Shown one piece after another: positions 32,961 through 41,750 of a stretch of DNA of 64,000 nt (position 1 is its first letter; each line of letters opens with the position of its first letter). The notes under the pieces were generated by a model that was not told the DNA's origin, made no database searches, and saw only the letters and a list, made by a program, of their open reading frames with translations. The stretch spans positions 62,001 to 126,000 of the forward strand of contig CAWALL010000005.1 of NCBI GenBank assembly GCA_963782885.1, in the 5' to 3' direction. The position numbers and the translations under genes were made by a program. The stretch is from DATAOG01 sp963782885 (GTDB lineage Bacteria > Pseudomonadota > Alphaproteobacteria > Geminicoccales > Geminicoccaceae).

Positions 32961-34730
32961 CTACGACCGGTTGCGCTCGCGCTCGGACAGGCCCGAGCGC
33001 AGCTTCTGCTCGATCTCGGCGACCGCGTCCTGGTCCGGGTTCAGGCTTAGCGCCCGGCGCCACTGGAAGCGCGCCTCGCGCTCGCGGCCGACCCGCCAAT
33101 AGGCATCGCCCAGATGGTCGTTGATCGTCGGGTCGCCGGGCTCGAGCTCGACCGCCCGCTCCAGCCGCTCGACCGCCTTGTTGTACTCGCCGAGCCGGAA
33201 ATCGACCCAGCCCAGGCTGTCGACGATGTAGCCGTCGTTGGGCCGCAGCTCGACCGCCCGGTTGAGCATGCCCTTGGCTTGGTCGAGGTTCATGCCCTTG
33301 TCGACCCAGCTGTAGCCCAGATAGTTGAGCACGTAGGGCTGCTCGGGCTCGAGTTGCAGGGCGTGTTTGAAGTCCGCCTCCGCCTGCGGCCAGCGGTTGG
33401 TCCGCTCGTAGGTGATGCCGCGGGCGTAGAACAGGCTCCAGTTCTCGGGCTCGAGCGTCTTGATCCGCCCGATCGCCCGGCTGTAGGCGGTCTCGGCGCG
33501 CGCGTAGTCCTCGTCGCCGCGCGCCAGGTCGGCGAGTTCGACCAGCGCCTCGGTGCGCTCCGGGTGCGCGGCCGCGAGCTGCTCGAGCAGCTGGAAGCTC
33601 TCCTCCTTGCGATCGAGCGAGTGCAGCGTGCGCGCCATCCTGAGCTTGGCGGTGTAGGCGAGCGGCGATGCGTCGTCGACCGCCTGGTAGGCGGCGATCG
33701 CACCTTCGGGATTGTTCTGCTCGGCCAGGATGTCGGCGATCAGGAGCGCGGCCTCGGCGAGATCGGACTGCACGAACATCGCGAGGCGGGCGTAGACGAT
33801 CGCGCGCGAGTTGCCACGCTCCTGATGCAGGGCCTCGCCGACCCCGAGCAGCGCGTCCGCCATGCCGCCCGCGGCATCGGTGAACGGCGGCGCCGGCGAG
33901 CCGCCGGCCTCGAGGGTCGCCAGGAGGTCGACCAGCACCGGCAGCTCGCGGCCGTCGGCCATCTGCTCGCGCACCGCCGCGATCGCCTTGGCGCGCTCGC
34001 CGTGGCGGGCCAGGATGCTGGCGTAGGCCTGGACGATCCGGACCGGCGCCGGACCGTTGCCCGGCATGGCCTCGTTCAGCGCCGCCACGGCGGCGTCGAG
34101 CCGGCCGCCGAAATCGAGCATCATCGCCTTGTGATAGCCGTTCAGCGGCCCGAGCGACTCGCCCTGGCCGAGGCGGGCGAGCGCCTCGTCGGTGGCGTTC
34201 TGGCCGCCTGCGCCGAAGATCGCCCAGGCGTCGAGGAACGGCGCGGTCAGGCCGGCGATGCCGTCGGTGCCGAGCTCCTTCAACGGCGCGCGCGCGGCCT
34301 CGAAATGACCGCCCCTGACCTGCTCGAGCGCCAGCAGCAGCCGGGCCTCGTCGGCCGACGGGTCGCGCTTCGCGAGCTGATGGGCCTGCTCGAGCGCCGC
34401 GTCGTAGCGACCGCTCGCCAGGCTCAACAGGAACAGCTGGCGCAACAGGTCGAGATTGTCCGGCTCGGCAGCCAGCGCGCGCCCGAAATAGTCCGCGGCC
34501 TCGGCCAGGCGGCCGGTGTCGACCGCGAAGTTGCCGGCCAGATAGTCGCCCGGCGCGGTGTTGAAGCTGTCGTCCGGCGCGACCGCGACCCCGGTGTCGG
34601 AGAGCCCGGCGAGCCGGGGCGCGGTCGGCGAGCTCTGGGCGCCGCAGGCCACCACGGCCAGCGCGAGCAGGGCCGCGCCCAGCCGGGCACGGTGGATCAG
34701 GCGACGAATTGAGAACAGCAGATCGGTCAT
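32961..34730 (-). CDS. TPR-repeat lipoprotein
   Basis: 589 residues. The N terminus (LGAALLALAVVACGAQSS) is a lipoprotein signal with a lipobox-like VVAC. The rest is made of tetratricopeptide helices: AEAADYFGRALAAEPDNLDL, EAAFKHALQLEPEQPYVLNY-type units near the C terminus (AEADFKHALQLEPEQPYVLN and AVELRPNDGYIVDSLGWVDF) and EPGDPTINDHLGDAYWRVGR. Alphaproteobacteria commonly carry such a gene before ispE; the exact role (envelope assembly scaffold) is not known. ATG at 34730 is chosen because the signal begins there; the longer upstream frame has no signal. Confidence 0.85.
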   Translation of the reverse strand: MTDLLFSIRRLIHRARLGAALLALAVVACGAQSSPTAPRLAGLSDTGVAVAPDDSFNTAPGDYLAGNFAVDTGRLAEAADYFGRALAAEPDNLDLLRQLFLLSLASGRYDAALEQAHQLAKRDPSADEARLLLALEQVRGGHFEAARAPLKELGTDGIAGLTAPFLDAWAIFGAGGQNATDEALARLGQGESLGPLNGYHKAMMLDFGGRLDAAVAALNEAMPGNGPAPVRIVQAYASILARHGERAKAIAAVREQMADGRELPVLVDLLATLEAGGSPAPPFTDAAGGMADALLGVGEALHQERGNSRAIVYARLAMFVQSDLAEAALLIADILAEQNNPEGAIAAYQAVDDASPLAYTAKLRMARTLHSLDRKEESFQLLEQLAAAHPERTEALVELADLARGDEDYARAETAYSRAIGRIKTLEPENWSLFYARGITYERTNRWPQAEADFKHALQLEPEQPYVLNYLGYSWVDKGMNLDQAKGMLNRAVELRPNDGYIVDSLGWVDFRLGEYNKAVERLERAVELEPGDPTINDHLGDAYWRVGREREARFQWRRALSLNPDQDAVAEIEQKLRSGLSERERNRS

Positions 34731-34864
34731 CAACGCTTCCTGCGGCCGCCAGTCTCGCGCCGACCTGGACGGCTCACTGGCCTTGACGGACGGCGCTTGG
34801 GGCGGCATGGAACACCGGGCCGCGCGATCGAACCGGGGCCATCCGGAATCCGAGGAGCAGAGTG

Positions 34865-35065
34865 ATGCTGCGTACCAAGAGCAAGAACGACCCCAGCGCC
34901 CGCGGTGCCGCCGACGAAGGCAAGACCTTCGAGGGCAAGAAGGTCAAGCCGGTGTTGTACGTCGGCACGGCGGTCGGCCATGGCCGTTACATAGCCGCGC
35001 AGGATGAGGGCGGCAAGCTGATCATGGGCCGCGACGGCAAGCCGATCGCGTTCCGCAACGTTTGA
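34865..35065 (+). CDS. Small conserved-looking protein, unknown function
   Basis: 66 residues: a basic, charged N-terminal third (MLRTKSKNDPSARG) and a compact C-terminal part (VLYVGTAVGHGRYIAAQDEG, then KLIMGRDGKPIAFRNV) that looks like a small all-beta fold. ATG at 34865 is preceded by GAGGAG; a GTG one codon earlier is possible. Divergent from the TPR lipoprotein gene and convergent with the MFS exporter gene. I do not recognise the family. Confidence 0.65.
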   Translation: MLRTKSKNDPSARGAADEGKTFEGKKVKPVLYVGTAVGHGRYIAAQDEGGKLIMGRDGKPIAFRNV

Positions 35066-35082
35066 GGCCGGGCGCCAGCCGC

Positions 35083-36474
35083 TCAACCGGGGATGCGCGC
35101 GAGGCGCAAGGCCGCCGCGACCCCCAGCCCCGCTAAGGGCAAGAACGCGGCGAACACCCAAAAAGCGGCGCTCTCGACGACCGGCTGCGGGGCGCCGGCG
35201 ACGAGACCCGCGAGATTGGCGACGATCCCGCTCGCCGCAGCCCCGAGCGCATAGCCCAAAAGTTGCATCGTCGGCAGCGAGGACGCGGCGCGCTCGCGCT
35301 CGCCGGCGGGCACGCTCTCGACCACGCGGCGCATCACGAACGCCCAGGCCATGCCGAAGCCGGCGCCGAGCAGCGCGACCCAGGGCAAGAGCGCGCTGGT
35401 CGGGCCCTGCGGCATGGTCCAGGCCAGGCCGGCGATGCCGGCTGTAACCGTCAGCGCGCCGCCGCGGATCAACGCCGGCTCCAGGCGCCGCCCGGCACCG
35501 GCGAAGACGATCGCGGCCAGCGTCCAGGATACAGATTCGACCGCGATCATGAAGCCCGCAACCAGCGGCGTCGCGCCGAACAGGGTCTCCATCAGCAAGG
35601 GGCCATAGACCGTGAACGACACGGTCGCGGCCGACAGTGCCAGGACCATGACGTAGCCCGGCCCCCAGGGTCGGCCCAGATCGAGCGGGCGCGGCGGGAA
35701 CAGCTGGTTGCGGCGGCGCTCCAGACGGAGCGCCGCCGCCAGCAGACCGAGCCCGAGGACGACCAGCAGCAGGGCTGCAAGCGGCGCCGGCTGGACGCCC
35801 GCCACGAGCACCGCGACGACGCCAGCACTCAGCGCCAGGATCCGGCCCGCCGGCACCGGCTCGGCCGGGCGGATCCGGCCGCCCGGCCGCCCGAGCAGCC
35901 GCGGCATGACCACGGCGAGCGCCAGCGCCTGCAGCGCAAAGGCCCAGAACCCGCCTCGCCATGAGCCCGCGGTCGCGAACGCGCCGCCGATCAGGGGCCC
36001 GGTCAGCGCCGAGACCCCCCAGACGCCGGAGATCACGGCCAGCAGCTGCGGCCAGCGCTCGGGCGCGAACAGCTGGGTGAGGCCGACGTGCGCCAGCGCC
36101 ACCATCCAGCCGCCGCCGCAGCCCTGCAGCAGGCGGCCGACCAGCATCGTGCCCATGTCGGGGGCGAGCGCGCTGAGCATGCAGCCGGCGGCATAGATCA
36201 GCGCGGCCGACGCCATCGCGACGCCGAGGCCGAACCTCAGCGCCAGGATGCCGGTCACGGCCCCGGCCACGATCGAGCCCAGCTGATAGAGCGCGACCGT
36301 CCAGTAGATGAAGGCGAGGCCGCCGATCTCGGCGACCGCACTCGGCATGACGGTCGCCGCGAGCAGCGAGTCGGCGGCGTGCAGCCAGACGCCCAGGCAC
36401 AGCACGGCGACGGTCGGCCAGCCCGGGCCGGAGCGCCCCCGAGGCGCCACGCCGGGGGCCGGGGCGCCGCTCAC
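35083..36474 (-). CDS. MFS drug/proton antiporter (EmrB/QacA-like)
   Basis: 463 residues, about 14 predicted membrane helices, as in the DHA2/EmrB branch of the major facilitator superfamily. VMPSAVAEIGG near helix 1 (the family D/N motif region), GRLLQGCGGGWMVALAHV (helix 4) and GPLIGGAFATAGSWRGGFW (motif C, antiporter signature) support an exporter. Substrate unknown. The GTG start at 36474 overlaps the ETF-QO stop (GTGA), an odd coupling of an exporter to an electron-transfer enzyme. Confidence 0.85.
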   Translation of the reverse strand: MSGAPAPGVAPRGRSGPGWPTVAVLCLGVWLHAADSLLAATVMPSAVAEIGGLAFIYWTVALYQLGSIVAGAVTGILALRFGLGVAMASAALIYAAGCMLSALAPDMGTMLVGRLLQGCGGGWMVALAHVGLTQLFAPERWPQLLAVISGVWGVSALTGPLIGGAFATAGSWRGGFWAFALQALALAVVMPRLLGRPGGRIRPAEPVPAGRILALSAGVVAVLVAGVQPAPLAALLLVVLGLGLLAAALRLERRRNQLFPPRPLDLGRPWGPGYVMVLALSAATVSFTVYGPLLMETLFGATPLVAGFMIAVESVSWTLAAIVFAGAGRRLEPALIRGGALTVTAGIAGLAWTMPQGPTSALLPWVALLGAGFGMAWAFVMRRVVESVPAGERERAASSLPTMQLLGYALGAAASGIVANLAGLVAGAPQPVVESAAFWVFAAFLPLAGLGVAAALRLARIPG

Positions 36475-38102
36475 ATGCCGACGTAGTTCGGGCCGTCGCC
36501 GCCCTGGGGCACCACCCAGTCGATGTTCTGGGCGGGGTCCTTGATGTCGCAGGTCTTGCAGTGGACGCAGTTCTGGAAGTTGATCTGCAGGCGCGGCGAA
36601 CCGCCCTCGCCATCGCGCACGATCTCGTAGACGCCGGCCGGGCAGTAGCGCTGCTCGGGCGCGGCGTACTCGGCGAGGTTGAGCTCGATCGGGATCTTCG
36701 GGTCCTTGAGCCGGAGATGGCAGGGCTGGTCGTCGTCGTGATTGGTGTTCGAGATGTAGACCGACGACAGCCGGTCGAAGGTCAGCTTGCCGTCGGGCTT
36801 GGGATAGTCGATCGGGGCGAAGCGCCGGGCCGGCTTGAGCTGCTCGTGGTCGGGATGATGGTGCAGCGTCCAGGGCGCTTTGCCGCGCAGCAGATAGGCG
36901 TCGAGGGCGGCGTGGACCAGGCCGCCGAACAGGCCGAAGCGGAAGCCCGGCCGGACGTTGCGCGCCTGATACAGTTCGTCCTGGACCCATGAGGACTTGA
37001 GCGCCGCCGGATAGGCCTCGAGCGTGGCGGCGCCGCCGGCGCCGAGCGCCTCGAACGCCGCCTCGGCGGCCAGCATGCCGGACTTCATCGCGGTGTGGTT
37101 GCCCTTGATCTTGGGCACGTTGAGGAAGCCGGCGCAGCAGCCGATCAGGGCGCCGCCCGGGAACGCGAGCTGCGGGATCGACTGCAGCCCGCCCTCGTTG
37201 AGCGCGCGCGCGCCGTAGCAGATCCGCCGCCCGCCCGCGAACGTGCCGCGGATCGCGGGATGGGTCTTGAAGCGCTGGAATTCCTCGAACGGCGAGAGGT
37301 ACGGGTTCTCGTAGTCGAGACCGACCACGAAGCCGGCCGCGACCTGGTTGCCCGCCATGTGGTAGAGGAACGAGCCGCCGTAGGTCCGCCGGTCGAGCGG
37401 CCAGCCGATCGTGTGCACGACCAGGCCCGGCCGGTGCTGCGCCGGCTCGACCTCCCAGAGCTCCTTGACGCCGATCGCGTAGGTCTGCGGGTCCGAGCCC
37501 TCGCGGAGCCCGAACCGCGTCTCGAGCTGCTTGGTCAGCGAGCCGCGGCAGCCCTCGGCGAACAGCGTATATTTGGCGTGCAGCTCGATGCCGGGCTCGA
37601 AGTTGGCCTTGGGCTCGCCGTCGCGATCGAGGCCCATGGCGCCGGTCGCCACGCCCTTGACGCTGCCGTCCGCGTGATAGAGGACCTCGGCGGCGGCGAA
37701 GCCCGGGTAGATCTCGGCGCCGAGCTGCTCGGCCTGCTCGCCCAGCCACTTCACGACGTTGCCCATGCTGACGATGAAGTTGCCGCGGTTGTGCATCGCG
37801 GGCGGCGTCGGCAGCGTGAAGGCGCGGCTCGCGGTCAGGAACTGGAAGCGATCGGCGGTCACGGCCGTGTCGAGCGGCGCGCCCTTGGCCTTCCAGTCCG
37901 GGATCAGCTCCGACAGGGCGCGCGGCTCGAGCACGGCGCCGGAGAGCGTGTGAGCGCCGAGCTCGGATGCCTTCTCGAGCACGCAGACGCTGATCTCGCG
38001 GTCACGCTCGACGCTCAGCTGGCGGAGCCGGATCGCGGCGGCGAGGCCCGCCGGCCCGGCCCCGACGATGACCACGTCGAACTGCATGCTCTCGCGTTCC
38101 AT
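36471..38102 (-). CDS. etfQO: Electron transfer flavoprotein-ubiquinone oxidoreductase
   Basis: 543 residues. It takes electrons from ETF (from acyl-CoA, dimethylglycine and sarcosine dehydrogenases) and reduces ubiquinone at the inner membrane. FAD motif FDVVIVGAGPAGLAAAIRLR is at the N terminus, the substrate-domain block AEGCRGSLTKQL in the middle, and the 4Fe-4S ferredoxin-like segment NCVHCKTCDIKDPAQNIDW at the C terminus, ending GGDGPNYVGM. ATG at 38102 or the in-frame ATG five codons later. Divergent from the uracil-DNA glycosylase gene. Confidence 0.96.
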   Translation of the reverse strand: MERESMQFDVVIVGAGPAGLAAAIRLRQLSVERDREISVCVLEKASELGAHTLSGAVLEPRALSELIPDWKAKGAPLDTAVTADRFQFLTASRAFTLPTPPAMHNRGNFIVSMGNVVKWLGEQAEQLGAEIYPGFAAAEVLYHADGSVKGVATGAMGLDRDGEPKANFEPGIELHAKYTLFAEGCRGSLTKQLETRFGLREGSDPQTYAIGVKELWEVEPAQHRPGLVVHTIGWPLDRRTYGGSFLYHMAGNQVAAGFVVGLDYENPYLSPFEEFQRFKTHPAIRGTFAGGRRICYGARALNEGGLQSIPQLAFPGGALIGCCAGFLNVPKIKGNHTAMKSGMLAAEAAFEALGAGGAATLEAYPAALKSSWVQDELYQARNVRPGFRFGLFGGLVHAALDAYLLRGKAPWTLHHHPDHEQLKPARRFAPIDYPKPDGKLTFDRLSSVYISNTNHDDDQPCHLRLKDPKIPIELNLAEYAAPEQRYCPAGVYEIVRDGEGGSPRLQINFQNCVHCKTCDIKDPAQNIDWVVPQGGDGPNYVGM

Positions 38103-38239
38103 GTCCCCTCGGCTCGCTCGTGAGATGTGATCGGGCGCCGCGCGCCGCCTTTGACCTTGACGGGTTCGCCTGAGAAGATGTGCGTCACCTGCGGGCGAAT
38201 GTCACCCTCGGAGCGCACGATCGGCGCCGAAGCGACGCC

Positions 38240-39046
38240 ATGACCTCTCCTGCCGACCTGCTCGCCTGGCTCGACTGGTACCGCGCCATGGGCGCGACCG
38301 AATGGCTGGGCGATCTGCCGCTCGACCGCCGCGCGGCGATCGCAGCCGGCCAGCGCGCCGAGATATGGTCGCCCGCGCCGGTGGCATCAACGCCGCCGCT
38401 GCCGCAGGCTCGGCCGACGCCGACGCCCTTGCCCTCGGCCGCGAGCGTCGCGGCGAGCGCCCGCGAGCTCGCCGCCGGCTGCCGGAGCGTCGCCGGGATC
38501 GAGGCGGCGCTCCGGGCCTTCGACGGCTGCGCGCTCAAGGAAACGGCGCTCAATCTCTGCCTCGCCGACGGCAACCCCGAGGCCGAGCTGATGCTGATCG
38601 GCGAGGCGCCGGGCGCCGAGGAGGACCGGCAGGGCAAGCCGTTCGTCGGCCCGAGCGGCCAGCTGCTCGACCGGATGCTGGCGACGATCGGCCTCGACCG
38701 CACCAAGGTCTACATCACCAACTCGATCTACTGGCGGCCGCCCGGCAACCGCACGCCGACCGCGGCCGAGATCGCCGCCTGCCAGCCGTTCCTGGAGCGG
38801 CAGATCGAGCTGATCCGGCCGAAGCTGATCGTGTTCGTCGGCGGCATCGCCGCCCGCGGCCTGCTCGGGGTCAAGGAGGGCGTGACCAAGCTCCGCGGCC
38901 GCCGCCTGCTCTACCGGCTGGCCGACGGCAGCACGCTGCCGGCGATGGTCATCTTCCATCCGGCCTATCTGCTGCGCCAGGCGTCGCACAAACGTCTCGC
39001 CTGGCGGGACTTGCTCGCGATCCGGAAATTACTCGACGAGACTTAA
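38240..39046 (+). CDS. Type 4 uracil-DNA glycosylase
   Basis: 268 residues. It removes uracil from DNA. An N-terminal Pro/Ala-rich extension of about 85 residues precedes the catalytic domain: LMLIGEAPGAEEDRQGKPFV (active-site GEAPG), GPSGQLLDRML, YITNSIYWRPPGNRTPT and IFHPAYLLRQ (active-site HPAxLLR). The Cys residues expected to hold a 4Fe-4S cluster include Cys94 region GCALKE and one in NLCLADG, so the cluster ligand set should be checked. ATG at 38240 is the best start. Confidence 0.9.
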   Translation: MTSPADLLAWLDWYRAMGATEWLGDLPLDRRAAIAAGQRAEIWSPAPVASTPPLPQARPTPTPLPSAASVAASARELAAGCRSVAGIEAALRAFDGCALKETALNLCLADGNPEAELMLIGEAPGAEEDRQGKPFVGPSGQLLDRMLATIGLDRTKVYITNSIYWRPPGNRTPTAAEIAACQPFLERQIELIRPKLIVFVGGIAARGLLGVKEGVTKLRGRRLLYRLADGSTLPAMVIFHPAYLLRQASHKRLAWRDLLAIRKLLDET

Positions 39047-39122
39047 CCATGACTATTAATCCTAATGATTGGTAAAGATCACTTAACTACAATTTTAGCA
39101 AAAGTACCAATATCGTTCTCCA

Positions 39123-40961
39123 ATGCTTGGGGAACGCTGCAAGAGCACGCTTCTGGGCCGACTGCTGGTGGCGAGCGTCTGCGCCAGCACCCTGGCCTCC
39201 ACATCGCCGGCCACCGCGGCCACCGATAACCTTCAACCGGCACCGGAGTCCGCGGCCGCGCAGCCGGCCGGCGCCGATCAGGTCCTGCCGCGCCCGCTCG
39301 ACGCCAAGGACGCCGGCCTGTACCGGCGGATCTTCAGCCTCCAGGCGGGCGGCGATTTCGACGCCGCCGATCGCCTGATCGCCGAGCTCGAGGACCGCTA
39401 CCTCGTCGGCCACGTCCTCTGGCAGCGCTACATGCATCCGCGCTATCGCTCGACCTACGCCGAGCTCGCGGCCTGGCTCGAGCAGTACGCCGACCACCCG
39501 GGCGCCGACCGGATCTACGCTCTGGCGCAGCGCCGGCGCCCGGCCGGCGCCGCGGCGCCGGCGCGGCCGCTGCGCGGCTATCTCGGCGGCAGCGGCCAGG
39601 AAGGCTCGGAGCGCGCCCGGCTCGACTACCGGACCGGGCTCGACCGCTCGCCGGCCGAACAGGCCAAGGTCAGCGACTGGCGCCAGGCGATCGACCGGCT
39701 GATCGGCGCCGGCCGGCCGGAAGCCGCCGAGGCGCTGCTGCAGCGGCCCGAGATCGTGGTCCTGATCGACCGGGTCGAGGCGGATCTCGGCCGCTGGACG
39801 GTCGCGCGCGGCTACTTCGGCGCCGGCGACTACGGCCGCGCCCTGGCGCTCGCCGGCCGCGCCGCGACCCGCTCGGGCGATGCCGTCCCGGAGCTGCACT
39901 GGATGGCCGGGCTCAGCGCCTGGCAGCTGGGCCAGGTCCAGGTCGCGGCCTGCCATTTCGCGGCGCTCGCCGATGCCCCCTCGATCCCGCCGGCCGAGCG
40001 CTCGCGGGCGGCCTTCTGGGCGGCCCGCGCCCACCTGGTCGGGTTCCGGCCGCAGCTCGCGCAGCACTATCTCGAGCTCGCCGCCGGCGGCCGCGATTTC
40101 TACGCCCTGCTGGCGCGCACCGCGCTCGGCCGGCCGCTCATCGACGACGGCCAGCAGATCGCGCTGGAGGACAGCGTGCCGCAGATCCTGACGCGCTTCC
40201 CCGGCGCGCGCCGCGCGGTCGCGCTCGGCCAGGTCGGCGAGTTCGACCGCGCCGAGCAGGAGATCCGCAAGCTCGCGGCGCGCGCTTCGGCCGACGTCAT
40301 GGTCGGCCTGATCGGGCTCGCCGAATCCCTCGATCTGCCGGCGGCGCAGATGCGCCTTGCCCAGAGCCTCGGCAGCAGCCAGGGCCGCTTCCAGTTCGCG
40401 GCGCTCTACCCGCTGCCGAGCTGGACCCCGGCCAACGGCTACACCGTCGACCGCGCGCTCGTGTACTCGATCATGCGCGCCGAATCGGCGTTCGATCCCA
40501 CCGCCGAGAGCCAGGCCGGCGCCCAGGGCCTGATGCAGGTGATGCCCGAGACCGCCCGTGACATCGCCGCCCGCGGCGTGCTCGACCCGCCCGAGGCCGA
40601 CGACCTGCTCGAGCCCGAGACCTCGATCCAGTTCGGCCAAGCCTACCTCGAGTACCTCTTGCAGTGGTCGCCGATCGGCAGCAATCTGATCTACATGGCC
40701 GCGGCCTACAACGCCGGGCCCGGCCGGGTCGCCCGCTGGCGGGAGCAGCTCGGCATCGACAACGACCCGCTCCTGTTCCTGGAGTCGATCCCGATGCGCG
40801 AGCCCCGGGTGTACGTCAAGAAGGTGCTGGCCAACCTGTGGAGCTATCGCGCCCGGCTCGGCCAGGCCCAGCCCTCGCTCGAGGCCCTGGCGCACAACCG
40901 CTGGCCGCGCTACGAGGCCCTCGACGCCCACGAGCAGCAGCAGGTCCATGCCTGGAATTGA
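39123..40961 (+). CDS. Soluble lytic transglycosylase (Slt70-like)
   Basis: 612 residues. A signal peptide (LLGRLLVASVCASTLA, cut near ATAAT) leads to a long helical solenoid (about 50-430) and a C-terminal lysozyme-like SLT domain: YSIMRAESAFDPTAESQAGA with catalytic Glu in RAES, GLMQVMPETARDIA, and AAAYNAGPGRVARW. It cleaves peptidoglycan with formation of 1,6-anhydromuramyl ends. Preceded by an AT-rich 75-base intergenic segment, unusual here, likely holding the promoter. The 3' end overlaps moaB by 14 bases. Confidence 0.93.
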   Translation: MLGERCKSTLLGRLLVASVCASTLASTSPATAATDNLQPAPESAAAQPAGADQVLPRPLDAKDAGLYRRIFSLQAGGDFDAADRLIAELEDRYLVGHVLWQRYMHPRYRSTYAELAAWLEQYADHPGADRIYALAQRRRPAGAAAPARPLRGYLGGSGQEGSERARLDYRTGLDRSPAEQAKVSDWRQAIDRLIGAGRPEAAEALLQRPEIVVLIDRVEADLGRWTVARGYFGAGDYGRALALAGRAATRSGDAVPELHWMAGLSAWQLGQVQVAACHFAALADAPSIPPAERSRAAFWAARAHLVGFRPQLAQHYLELAAGGRDFYALLARTALGRPLIDDGQQIALEDSVPQILTRFPGARRAVALGQVGEFDRAEQEIRKLAARASADVMVGLIGLAESLDLPAAQMRLAQSLGSSQGRFQFAALYPLPSWTPANGYTVDRALVYSIMRAESAFDPTAESQAGAQGLMQVMPETARDIAARGVLDPPEADDLLEPETSIQFGQAYLEYLLQWSPIGSNLIYMAAAYNAGPGRVARWREQLGIDNDPLLFLESIPMREPRVYVKKVLANLWSYRARLGQAQPSLEALAHNRWPRYEALDAHEQQQVHAWN

Positions 40962-41487
40962 TCGCGAGCGGCCGTTCCGGCCGCTCAACATCGCCGTGCT
41001 CACGGTCTCCGACAGCCGCACGCCGGCGGACGACCGCTCGGGCGATCTGCTGGCCGAGCGGCTGACCGCCGCCGGTCACCGCCTGGCCGCCCGGGCGCTG
41101 GTGGTCGACGACGCCGAGAAGATCGCGGCTCAGCTCGGGGCCTGGATCGACGACAAGGGCGTCGACGTCGTGATCAGCACCGGCGGCACCGGGGTCACCG
41201 GCCGCGACGTCACGCCTGAGGCGCTGGAGCGGGTCGCCGAGAAGCTGATCCCGGGCTTCGGCGAGCTGTTCCGGATGATCAGCTGGCAGAAGATCGGCTC
41301 CTCGGCGCTGCAGTCGCGCGCGACCGCAGGCGTCGCCAAGGGCACCTACCTGTTCGCGCTGCCGGGCTCGCCCGGTGCCTGCAAGGACGGCTGGGACGAG
41401 ATCCTCTGCACCCAGCTCGACGTCCGCCACCGGCCCTGCAACTTCGCCGAGCTGCTCCCGCGCCTGCGCGAGCACGAGGTCGGCTGA
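40948..41487 (+). CDS. moaB: Molybdenum cofactor biosynthesis protein B
   Basis: 179 residues of the MoaB/MogA molybdopterin-adenylyltransferase family: LNIAVLTVSDSRTPADDRSG, ISTGGTGVTGRDVTPEAL (the MPT-binding GGTG loop), ELFRMISWQKIGSSALQSRA and LFALPGSPGACKDGWDEIL. It starts inside the end of the lytic transglycosylase gene, so the two are coupled. It stands 263 bases upstream of a molybdenum formate dehydrogenase gene, a sensible functional neighbour. Confidence 0.95.
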   Translation: MPGIDRERPFRPLNIAVLTVSDSRTPADDRSGDLLAERLTAAGHRLAARALVVDDAEKIAAQLGAWIDDKGVDVVISTGGTGVTGRDVTPEALERVAEKLIPGFGELFRMISWQKIGSSALQSRATAGVAKGTYLFALPGSPGACKDGWDEILCTQLDVRHRPCNFAELLPRLREHEVG

Positions 41488-41616
41488 CGGCTGCGCCGGT
41501 CCGGCCACCATCGAGGGCCGCCCGGACCGGAGCCAGAGCGGCGAGCACCTCGGGGTCGCTCTTCAGCGGCATCGGCTCGCCGCCAGGGGTTGGTGGCAAA
41601 GTCGGCCGGCCTAGGT

Positions 41617-41656
41617 TAGAAGGGGCGAAGGCGAGCTAGAAGGGGCGAAGGCGAGC
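41617..41656. repeat. Two perfect tandem copies of a 20-bp unit
   Basis: TAGAAGGGGCGAAGGCGAGC occurs twice back to back in the moaB-formate dehydrogenase intergenic region. No gene spans it. A low-copy minisatellite by slippage is the simplest reading; a binding-site role is possible but unsupported. Confidence 0.85.
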
Positions 41657-41750
41657 GGGTCGGCGGCGCGCCGGCGGGTCGCCGCCCGGGACGGGTGCCG
41701 CCGCGGGCCGGAGCCTGGCGGCGATTTGTTTTGTTGGGGTTGCCGTCATC

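Noticed and set aside
41498..41572. Minus-strand start MPLKSDPEVLAALAPVRAAL, resembling the N terminus of alpha/beta hydrolases.
   Set aside because: Only about 25 residues fit and no hydrolase core follows. It could be a tiny remnant, but the support is too weak to list.
41617..41656. Two 20-bp tandem units as a possible CRISPR or regulatory array.
   Set aside because: Just two copies with no spacers between them. No CRISPR-associated genes occur anywhere in the window.
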